Below are positions 7,865 through 13,238 of a stretch of 13,238 nucleotides of DNA, piece after piece. The position numbers and the translations under genes are program-made. The notes below the pieces were generated by a model. That model saw only the letters and a program-made list of their open reading frames with translations, searched no databases and was not told where the DNA came from. Each line of letters starts with the position of its first letter. The first letter of the stretch is position 1. Origin of the DNA: Pseudomonadota bacterium (GTDB lineage Bacteria > Bdellovibrionota_C > UBA2361 > OMIW01); NCBI GenBank assembly GCA_900299205.1, contig OMIW01000145.1, forward strand, positions 1-13,238, read 5' to 3'.

Positions 7865-8392
7865 ATGGGCAAAGAGCTCCGCTTTTTTGGTTTGAGAGGG
7901 TGTACGGGAGGGTATGCGGAAGGGAGGAGGCGAGGAATAGGGAGTGGTTGCCAAGCTCGAAGTGCTCCCAGAGTTAGAGGTGCTCCCAGAGTTGTCGGTA
8001 GGATTGGATGTATCTTGAGCGGGTGGAGCTTCCTCCTCGGGTGCGGTCCGCTCGGGGGTCTTTCCTCGGAGCTTTACCAAGAACGCCCCCACTACGGAGT
8101 CTCAATCGACCCGGACAGGAACGGCTCCGAGGTCATCATAAAGGCGACGGTGTTCAACACGTCAGATCGAGCTCCCCTCGATATCCGCCAAGCACAGATT
8201 ACCTACCTCTCTGCCAGTACCATCGAGATCCCCCCGCACCAGATAGACGGACCCTGCGTCAAATCAATCGTCCTTCCGCAGCAGTCGTGTACCTTCTCCA
8301 TGAGATATGAGGTCGGGGGAGCACGCCAAGGGGCTGCGTTTTGGGAATTCGTCCTCGATGGTCAGGTCGTGCAGTTTACCCTGAAGGAATAA
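7865..8392 (+). CDS. Hypothetical lipoprotein with beta-rich domain
   Basis: A 175-codon frame starts at ATG 7865 with GGGA (7853-7856) 8 bases upstream. About 45 mostly Arg/Gly-rich residues precede a short hydrophobic run ending in SFLLGC, a good lipobox whose Cys would be lipidated. What follows (YGVSIDPD, IKATVFNTSD, then alternating hydrophobic residues to the end) reads like a small Ig-like beta sandwich with two further Cys. The pre-lipobox region is unusually long and Arg-rich for a signal peptide and contains an 18-bp tandem repeat. The true start may therefore differ (a TTG at 8014 leaves only ten residues before and including the Cys), or the N-terminus may be partly non-native. 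An overlapping - strand frame (7721-8092) is Ser/Thr/Pro-rich and less convincing. I do not recognise the family. Confidence 0.55.
   Translation: MGKELRFFGLRGCTGGYAEGRRRGIGSGCQARSAPRVRGAPRVVGRIGCILSGWSFLLGCGPLGGLSSELYQERPHYGVSIDPDRNGSEVIIKATVFNTSDRAPLDIRQAQITYLSASTIEIPPHQIDGPCVKSIVLPQQSCTFSMRYEVGGARQGAAFWEFVLDGQVVQFTLKE
7962..7997 (+). repeat. 18-bp tandem duplication in the lipoprotein N-terminus
   Basis: Two adjacent 18-bp units (7962-7979 and 7980-7997) share an identical 14-base core, GTGCTCCCAGAGTT. As a multiple of three bases, the repeat keeps the frame and yields a repeated APRV motif just before the hydrophobic signal segment. It looks like a recent slippage duplication. Confidence 0.7.
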
Positions 8393-8437
8393 CTGCCACG
8401 ACCAATACTGACCGCGCGACGGATAGACTGCGCAAGT

Positions 8438-8470
8438 TTTTGGGATGCTGATAAGGAGTGCGTCCCAAAA
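8438..8470. repeat. Inverted repeat between the convergent lipoprotein and tRNA genes
   Basis: An 11-bp stem, TTTTGGGATGC (8438-8448) with GCGTCCCAAAA (8460-8470), contains one T-G wobble and an 11-base loop. It sits between the lipoprotein stop (8392) and the tRNA 3' end (8497), where a two-way terminator would be expected. The Ts lie 5' and the As 3' of the stem, which is the reverse of a standard intrinsic terminator. I therefore call it an inverted repeat of unknown role. Confidence 0.5.
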
Positions 8471-8496
8471 GGCACTGGATAGGGACGAAGGGAGGA

Positions 8497-8573
<77 letters not shown>

Positions 8574-8583
8574 ACACGCCCAA

Positions 8584-8612
8584 AGGATAACTCGTCAGCA
8601 CCTATGCGTCAA
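8584..8612 (-). promoter_or_regulatory. Sigma70 promoter of tRNA-fMet
   Basis: On the - strand TTGACG (8612-8607) is followed after exactly 17 bp by TATCCT (8589-8584). These match five and four of six consensus bases. Transcription would start about 7 bases further, near 8577, giving a leader of only a few bases before the mature tRNA 5' end at 8573. A GC-rich stretch separates the -10 box from the gene, suggesting a discriminator that could respond to growth rate. Confidence 0.8.
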
Positions 8613-8971
8613 GGGTGAGGGGGCGGGGTTTGGAGAAAAAGTAACGAAGGTAGCTTTAATATTGCTCCCCTGGGCGCGTTCAAGAGCAGATTCACGGATG
8701 TTCCGGTTGTTGTCGCGTCTCCCGTCCTTTCAATACCCCGACGTGGCGACGGTTGGATTGAGGTCCTTCCGTGGACAGGTGTGGTGGCGCGGTAATGTTT
8801 CGTAAAGAGGTATCGGCCGAGGTCTCCGGCACGTTGGGCGATGTGGGTGCTCAATGTGTGTAAGCGGCCAGCCCAGTGGATCCCCTCGGGGCTCTCTGTC
8901 TTGTTTGGCCTCAAGACGAGAGGTGTACCCCCAAAGTTAGCCACCTCATATCGGTCGAGAGTCAGAGGCTG
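8613..8971. other. Stretch without a convincing gene, between tRNA-fMet and recombinase
   Basis: I find no supportable gene here. A - strand frame of 111 codons with a GTG start (8609-8944) and a + strand frame of 115 codons (8458-8805) both cross the region. They are Pro/Thr/Arg-rich, match no family I know, and run into the tRNA promoter or the tRNA itself. The DNA may be the decayed remains of genes between the tRNA and the recombinase. No tRNA-derived direct repeat that could serve as an attachment site is visible. Confidence 0.4.
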
Positions 8972-8990
8972 CGGAGCAAGATATGCTCCG
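8972..8990. repeat. Short perfect hairpin downstream of the recombinase gene
   Basis: A 7-bp perfect inverted repeat, CGGAGCA (8972-8978) and TGCTCCG (8984-8990), surrounds a 5-base loop 20 bp past the recombinase stop. On the transcribed - strand no T-run follows, so it is at best a weak transcript end. A recombinase core site also has short inverted arms with a 5-8 bp centre, but with one copy this is only a possibility. Confidence 0.4.
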
Positions 8991-9010
8991 GCGTCGCCCC
9001 TCGGCCCGAC

Positions 9011-10006
9011 CTATAACCCGATCTTCCCGGCAGCATTATCGATAAACAGATTCCCCGCCCGAATATAGCGCCGGAGCATCATGAGGTTTCGATGACCTGT
9101 CTGATCCTGAATCGCCCGCTCGGGAACTCCGCATAGTGCCGCCTGTGTCGCCAGTCCTGCACGGAGCGAGTGCCCAGCGTAGTTTGTACTATCGCGACTT
9201 GCGAGGACGAGGGTGCGCTTTACCACTCGGGCTACCGTCTTGTCGGTAAGCCGACGGGGACTTACCCGACCGGTGCGGCTCACTGCCCGAAACACCGGTC
9301 CGTGGGTGATACTGCCCTGCTCAATCCAATCGCAATACGCCCTCACCGGGCATGTCTCATGCCGCTCGCCGAAGGGGATACCGACTGTCCTGCCACGTCC
9401 CTCCTGATCGGTCTTACTGAAGCGAATCGTAATCGAGAGTCCGTGAGGCGAGGAGACGATATCGGTCACGTCGAGCCGGACCAGCTCGCTTCGACGCATC
9501 GCTCCCGCAAATCCAATAAGGATCAGGGCTCTATCACGTACCCCGAGGAGAGAGTCCGGGAGCGCTGCAAGCATCTCCTGAATATCGCACAGGAGGGTTG
9601 GTAGCTTGCCCCGAGGGGTGAAACCAAAGGTGCGCTTGATGCCATCCCATACTGCGCGAACGGCGGCGTGTTTGACTGGCGTTTCAAACCCCCGAGAACG
9701 GTGCACCTCGGATATGGTTACGAGTCGCCGCGCTATCGTCGTCGTCCGCCTGTTCCCGCGATTGGCCAAAAAGGTGACGTAAAGGGCGACTGTCTCGGGG
9801 GCCGCAGGAAGGGGGGCGCGATCAGCAGCGCGACACCATTCCGAGAAGTGTGCCCAATCGGCTCGATAGGCGCGAATGGTGTTTTGTGCGCGGGAGCGAT
9901 ACGCATAATCGAGAGCTTCGCGCTCAATTTCTGATAATTCAATGACCTCATGTCCAACCTCATCACGAAGAGACGGAAGCGGGGATTGGCCAATTTTTTC
10001 ATCCAT
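9011..10006 (-). CDS. Tyrosine recombinase / phage-type integrase
   Basis: This is a 331-residue site-specific recombinase that cuts and rejoins DNA through a covalent phosphotyrosine. The N-terminal SAM-like DNA-binding domain spans about residues 30-125 (with NTIRAYRADW at 42-51). The catalytic domain spans about 140-320. The catalytic set is complete: Arg171 in RRSELV, Lys198 in RFSKTDQ, His279 and Arg282 in HSLRAG, His305 in TGHRN and Tyr314 in RRYIR. The length is normal. ATG 10006 lacks a ribosome binding site, so it may rely on translation from the upstream phosphoribosyltransferase-like gene, whose stop lies 27 bp away. It does not look like chromosomal XerC/XerD, and no attachment site or phage gene is beside it. 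It could belong to an integrated element, cassette system or decayed island. Confidence 0.9.
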   Translation of the reverse strand: MDEKIGQSPLPSLRDEVGHEVIELSEIEREALDYAYRSRAQNTIRAYRADWAHFSEWCRAADRAPLPAAPETVALYVTFLANRGNRRTTTIARRLVTISEVHRSRGFETPVKHAAVRAVWDGIKRTFGFTPRGKLPTLLCDIQEMLAALPDSLLGVRDRALILIGFAGAMRRSELVRLDVTDIVSSPHGLSITIRFSKTDQEGRGRTVGIPFGERHETCPVRAYCDWIEQGSITHGPVFRAVSRTGRVSPRRLTDKTVARVVKRTLVLASRDSTNYAGHSLRAGLATQAALCGVPERAIQDQTGHRNLMMLRRYIRAGNLFIDNAAGKIGL

Positions 10007-10033
10007 TACATGACTAATGCTAATGGCTTGTTT

Positions 10034-10603
10034 TTATCCGATCGATGAAAGCAGGCGAACCGGTGCTCCGGTGAGAGCTGATACAATCGGGACCGGGCCG
10101 GGGCCAAAGGTCCGATCAATCAGAGTCGCCCAACAGAGCACCGATATCCCCTTGAGGGTCGCCCGGGTATGGGCCTCGAGGCTTGAATGGGCGGTTGTGA
10201 TGACATCAGTCACCAGAACTGCATTGAGACCCCGAAATCGCTCGGCGTAGCCATTTGAAAACTTGCTTTGAAGATACTGCTCAAGCGGTATCTCCTCTTT
10301 TGATCGGCTGATCTCCGAATAGATGGCGCAGAGGCGCTCCGCAAAAAAACTGTATCCGCCAGGCAGACGCAAAAAAAGGTGGACATCAAGCGGAGCGACA
10401 ACATTTTTGATCCGCCGGGCAACATATTCGGCGCACGCATCGAGCTGATCGTCCTCGAGGTCTTCTACGCGGTAATAGACATGACTTTCGCTCCGCCCCC
10501 CAATCGGGACCGGCTCCTCAAAACGCTCGGTAATACCATCAAAGATGGCCTGAATATCCTCTGAGCTTACTTCACCTGATGAACGATCCACATAACCTCC
10601 CAT
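10034..10603 (-). CDS. Phosphoribosyltransferase-like protein
   Basis: This is a 189-residue soluble protein. Residues 128-141, AVLVTDVITTAHSS, match the PRPP-binding motif of type I phosphoribosyltransferases (hydrophobic strand, acidic residue, TT loop, small residues). The segment after it (LEAHTRATLKG, then ISVLCWATLIDR, about 142-164) resembles the helix and strand that follow in orotate phosphoribosyltransferase. The classical TTGGS loop reads TTAHS, and the first acidic position is Thr, so catalysis may be altered or lost. The N-terminal 75 residues are acidic and not recognisable. ATG 10603 lacks a clear ribosome binding site; a GTG at 10591 has GGAGG 4 bases upstream and would shorten the protein by four residues. 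The recombinase gene follows after 27 bp on the same strand, suggesting co-transcription. Confidence 0.6.
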   Translation of the reverse strand: MGGYVDRSSGEVSSEDIQAIFDGITERFEEPVPIGGRSESHVYYRVEDLEDDQLDACAEYVARRIKNVVAPLDVHLFLRLPGGYSFFAERLCAIYSEISRSKEEIPLEQYLQSKFSNGYAERFRGLNAVLVTDVITTAHSSLEAHTRATLKGISVLCWATLIDRTFGPGPVPIVSALTGAPVRLLSSIG

Positions 10604-10863
10604 ACGACGATCCCGAATTGCCGAGCTTCAGCGGTTCCCCCTCAATACTAGATCCGAAGTGTCGTTCGGGAAAAGGGGGTTTTCGAGAGCAAGCGGACGA
10701 GGGAACATTCTACCCGAATCTCGCCGCAGGGTATTCAACATCAATCGCTCATTCACTTGAGACGTTTCTCCACACTCGGGCTATCCTTTGATCGCTGCTG
10801 GTAATCGTGAACTAGGAGATGTTTGATGGGTGCCGAAGATTTCTGGAGATAATAAATTTTGAA
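10604..10863. other. Intergenic region upstream of the phosphoribosyltransferase-like gene
   Basis: This 260-bp gap lies between two - strand genes. It should hold the end of the glycosyltransferase transcript and the promoter of the phosphoribosyltransferase-recombinase pair. On the - strand a -10-like TAGAAT (10712-10707) is preceded by TTGAAT (10738-10733), but the 20-bp spacing is too long to be convincing. No T-tailed hairpin is visible after the glycosyltransferase stop. A small inverted repeat (TCCGAA / TTCGGG, about 10653-10670) is near-palindromic. No gene is seen. Confidence 0.35.
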
Positions 10864-12303
10864 TCATCTTCGCTGACCCCACACCACAATTTTACCCGAT
10901 TGAAAAGCCGCAGAGTACCGCTCTTGGAACATTGCCCAATCATCGGCTCCAAATTCAGGCCCGGGCTCTCCTCCCCACGGTGGATCATGAGCAACGATCC
11001 ATTCGGGTTGATGGGCCTGAAACCACCAACTGGCATTTCCTTTTTTGATCAAGGAAAGAGCCGATGGGTGGATCAGCCCGTGCATGTCGATGATCTTGAG
11101 TTGGGAAATATAACCGATATATCCGATCTCGGCGCAGGCGATCCGGTCGGTCGGATTCGAATGGAGAGCAAGCCAATTAGCGACTGTTTTGTAATCGTGG
11201 CTATTGTAATAGGGGGGTTGTAACAGTACCCCCGCTGAGCCGTAAAGTGCTGCGAGCCCAAGGCCGCAGAGCGTCCAGTTTCGCTCGTGTGTCGCATGGG
11301 GTGCTGTAGGAGCCCTCCCCAGCATCTTCGTAAGTTTTCTTTTCGCCAATTCAAACACCTCAATACCGCCAAGAAGAGCAGATAAATTGAATGCTACAAA
11401 TGACGGGGTGAAGTACCAAAAATAAGCTTCCGGCGCCGATATCGCAGTATATACAGCCATTTGTGTGATCGCGAAGATCATCGCGAAGGTAAGCCCAACC
11501 TGTTGCCTCAGCAGGTATTTGCGAATCAAAAACCAAAAGGCGAGGGGGATGGTCACTTCCGGAGCTGGACGGAACCTAAGCCACGCAATAAGCCAGGGGC
11601 GCCGCGTTGCCCACCATCCGATCCGTGATTGTGCCATTTTAACCCCAATGCTCGATGGGATCAGATCCCCTCCGAGGAGTATGACGATACCAAGGAGTGG
11701 CAACATGACCGCGATAAATGAGCAACACGCTCTGGTGCTAGCCCATAACCGCGGGCCAGCTACCCTCCCACACCAAGTGTATCCCAAGAGGATTGCAAAA
11801 AGGGCCAAGCCGTCGGGGCGGAAAAGACTTCCCAGCGCAGCAAATGCTCCCGCGCGTCCCCACCATTGTCGCTCTACTGCCCACGCGCATAAAAATATAG
11901 TTCCCACAAAACACGAGGTCTCCATTCCCACAGCTTGCAGGAGGGTGCTTTCAAACATCGCGGTTAATGCAATCACCAAACCGAGGCCGGGGCGGTGTTC
12001 GCGAAACATGGCAAAGAGGACACAGCCGAGCAAAGCCATACCACTGGCGTAAGCCACAAGGAGGCTATTCTCTCCGCTAAGTCCCATAAGTCGCAGCCCA
12101 GCGAGGAGGAGCGGGAAGAGGAAAGATGTACACGGATTAGACTGCTCTCCGAGATTATATGTCCAGCCATTACCCCGCATGAGATTGTCGGCAACCCGCA
12201 GAAAAATGAATCCGTCATCGACCAGCGCATGACGGAGACCAAAGACAGCGACGAATGCGGCTCCTATAATCAAAAAAAAGGGCATGGTCCGAATCGTCCT
12301 CAC
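10864..12303 (-). CDS. GT-C type membrane glycosyltransferase, arabinofuranosyl/mannosyl-transferase-like
   Basis: This is a 479-residue protein with about nine or ten transmembrane segments. The start is GTG 12303, backed by AGAGG (12314-12310) six bases upstream; an ATG six codons later has poorer spacing. After the first helix (about 7-27) the first loop has VDDGFIFLRVADNL (28-41) and then GNGWTYN, followed by NPCTSFLFPLLL. This resembles the DDAF...R.ADNL.RG.G..YNPGE...TNP signature of AftB-like and related GT-C enzymes that use polyprenyl-phosphate sugars. The soluble C-terminal domain carries AEIGYIGYISQLKIIDMHGLIHP-type features around residue 405, also found in that group. It should act on the periplasmic side of the inner membrane, and the sugar and acceptor are unknown. 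It differs in family branch from the other glycosyltransferase in the window, and no partner genes are adjacent. Confidence 0.8.
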   Translation of the reverse strand: MRTIRTMPFFLIIGAAFVAVFGLRHALVDDGFIFLRVADNLMRGNGWTYNLGEQSNPCTSFLFPLLLAGLRLMGLSGENSLLVAYASGMALLGCVLFAMFREHRPGLGLVIALTAMFESTLLQAVGMETSCFVGTIFLCAWAVERQWWGRAGAFAALGSLFRPDGLALFAILLGYTWCGRVAGPRLWASTRACCSFIAVMLPLLGIVILLGGDLIPSSIGVKMAQSRIGWWATRRPWLIAWLRFRPAPEVTIPLAFWFLIRKYLLRQQVGLTFAMIFAITQMAVYTAISAPEAYFWYFTPSFVAFNLSALLGGIEVFELAKRKLTKMLGRAPTAPHATHERNWTLCGLGLAALYGSAGVLLQPPYYNSHDYKTVANWLALHSNPTDRIACAEIGYIGYISQLKIIDMHGLIHPSALSLIKKGNASWWFQAHQPEWIVAHDPPWGGEPGPEFGADDWAMFQERYSAAFQSGKIVVWGQRR

Positions 12304-12484
12304 AAGGCACCTCTGATTTCAAAATTGGGGTAAGGCGGGTCTCTCAATCTGGAAGGTCGATGGTATCCCTATTCCCCTGAAAGGGTGTAATGCCTTGAGG
12401 TTGAGACACCCGGTATCGTCGCATCCCCATGGAGCTATCAACGAATCTGGTGTTTCAGGCTTTGAAAGGAAGCGGCGCATCTGG

Positions 12485-12723
12485 TTGATTGTTAGTCGTC
12501 AAACAAAACATCTAACCGAGGAGTACGCCACTATCAGTAAGAGTAATCGGATTGAGCTTTCAGGTCGAGAGGAAACGGGTGATCGATTGACCGCCCTGTT
12601 GCGCACAGGGCGCGAACCCTGATTGAGCGAGGTGTGGAAGCTGAGCTGGTTGAGTTTATGGCGAGGTTTAAGGGCCGCTGCCTTGAAGACGGTCGAGCAG
12701 AGTTGACCCGCTATATTCCCTAA
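12485..12723 (+). pseudogene. IS256-family transposase fragment, frameshifted
   Basis: From about the TTG at 12485 the frame reads KHLTEEYATI, then GDRLTALLRTG. This resembles the N-terminus of Mutator/IS256 transposases (DPLT.LLR.GAR.LI..A.EAE...F). At GGG (12608-12610) one base seems to be missing. Shifting the frame restores the continuation ARTLIERGVEAELVEFMARF and LEDGRAELTRYIP, which parallels the usual DGR.R.VRNGYLP segment, before a TAA at 12721. Only about 80 of some 400 residues remain, with no catalytic DDE domain and no terminal repeats found. It is a dead remnant whose right edge abuts the Hsp20 gene. The match is by eye and recalled consensus. Confidence 0.6.
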
Positions 12724-13077
12724 GCAATAGAGGTCCAAGACCTTTTCTCGCCGCGGATCGAGCTCAAAGAGAACTATAAAGAGATTCTCCTGAAGTGCGA
12801 ACTTCCGGGTCTCTCCGAAAAGGAGATCGATATCTCGATGGGTGATGACTACATCACGATTAAAGGAGAAAAACGGAACGAAGAGGAGAAAACCGAGGGA
12901 GAGGTTGCCTATCATGAGACCTCGTACGGCCGGTTTGAGCGAGTGGTACCGCTTTCCTCTCCCATTAATCAGGATGCGATCAACTGCACCCTTGAAAACG
13001 GAGTGCTCCGCCTTGCTCTGCCAAAGAAGGCGGGAGCGGAAAAAGGAGTCCGGAAGATCTCGGTACGAGCGGCGTAG
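12724..13077 (+). pseudogene. Hsp20 small heat-shock protein, 5'-truncated
   Basis: The frame after the TAA at 12721 gives 117 codons of a clear alpha-crystallin domain: SPRIELKENYKEILLKCELPGL-type beta strands, EKEIDISM, ITIKGEK, YGRFERVVPL and the A/C-x4-GVL hallmark in CTLENGVLRLALPK. An I-S-V near the C-terminus could serve as the oligomerisation I-x-I motif. Small heat-shock proteins hold unfolding proteins for refolding by Hsp70. The usual N-terminal arm of about 30-40 residues is missing, and no ATG, GTG or TTG exists in frame before ATG 12838, which would lose the first strands (79 residues left). The same frame continues upstream through the stop into the transposase remnant. I read this as truncation by the insertion sequence; expression from a rare start cannot be excluded. 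Confidence 0.8.
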
Positions 13078-13088
13078 CGAGTTGGTTG

Positions 13089-13222
13089 CGTGGTACGGTT
13101 TTGTCAGTACTACCTAAGATGTGGGGGGCTTTGTGCTTCCCCACATCAAGAGGGGTAGGGGGAGGTTTAATGAGAACAGACGGGCCTTGAGTATTGTTAG
13201 GCTCAGTTATTGACGTACCACG
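13089..13222. repeat. Distant 9-bp inverted repeat flanking a hairpin
   Basis: CGTGGTACG (13089-13097) and its reverse complement CGTACCACG (13214-13222) enclose 116 bp that contain the strong hairpin at 13118-13147 and no gene. The layout is like a tiny element with terminal inverted repeats, but nine bases are few and no flanking target duplication is apparent. Confidence 0.3.
13118..13147. repeat. Strong hairpin after the hsp20 remnant
   Basis: A perfect 9-bp stem, GATGTGGGG (13118-13126) with CCCCACATC (13139-13147), has a 12-base loop and lies 40 bp past the hsp20 stop. It has the position of a transcript end, but AAGAGGGG follows rather than Ts, so it is not a textbook intrinsic terminator. 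It could protect the 3' end of the hsp20 message. Confidence 0.5.
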
Positions 13223-13238
13223 AATACGGAGAGTTTGA

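Noticed and set aside
7721-8092. A 123-codon - strand open frame rich in Ser/Thr/Pro
   Set aside because: It overlaps the better supported lipoprotein frame and its composition follows from the tandem repeat. It was kept only as a note.
8720-8765. CRISPR-like repeat (a TTTCAAT...GGATTGA arrangement)
   Set aside because: Only a single loose copy exists, without regularly spaced repeats or cas genes.
8609-8944. A 111-codon - strand open frame starting at GTG
   Set aside because: It is Pro/Thr/Arg-rich, matches no family I know, and reaches into the tRNA promoter.
13160-13195. Possible new gene start (ATG after a GGGGGAGG run)
   Set aside because: The frame from that ATG stops after six codons.

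Overview
The window suggests a Gram-negative bacterium of fairly high GC content (GC-rich third codon positions). Evidence is a lipobox-bearing lipoprotein, two multi-span GT-C type membrane glycosyltransferases, and an initiator tRNA with an encoded CCA end. The DUF2760 / Hsp70 / Hsp70-DUF3731 set is one I associate with myxobacteria- or Bdellovibrio-like lineages, Planctomycetes and some Gammaproteobacteria. The taxon cannot be fixed from sequence alone.

Left part (1-5581, + strand): a promoter with a perfect -10 box precedes a three-gene chaperone operon. It encodes a membrane-anchored coiled-coil DUF2760 protein, a short Hsp70-family protein, and a longer Hsp70-family protein that carries a DUF3731 domain. 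The last two genes overlap by four bases (GTGA), and a terminator-like hairpin lies between the first two. This is the most interesting system in the window: a dedicated, probably membrane-docked Hsp70 pair whose substrate is unknown.

Middle (5586-8612): a GT39/ArnT-like membrane glycosyltransferase is convergent with the operon, with only 4 bp between the stops. A divergent gene encodes a small hypothetical lipoprotein. An initiator tRNA-fMet (- strand) follows, with a near-consensus sigma70 promoter.

Right-middle (8613-12303, all - strand): a region of about 400 bp without a convincing gene, then a tyrosine recombinase, a phosphoribosyltransferase-like protein 27 bp upstream of it, and a second GT-C type membrane glycosyltransferase.

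Right end (12304-13238, + strand): a decayed N-terminal fragment of an IS256-family transposase with a one-base frameshift. It is joined in frame, through a stop codon, to an Hsp20 alpha-crystallin domain that has lost its N-terminal arm and usual start. The last 160 bp hold nested inverted repeats and no gene. Apart from the operon, most genes look like single transcription units on a patchwork accessory or chromosomal segment. There is no CRISPR array, no complete mobile element and no toxin-antitoxin pair.
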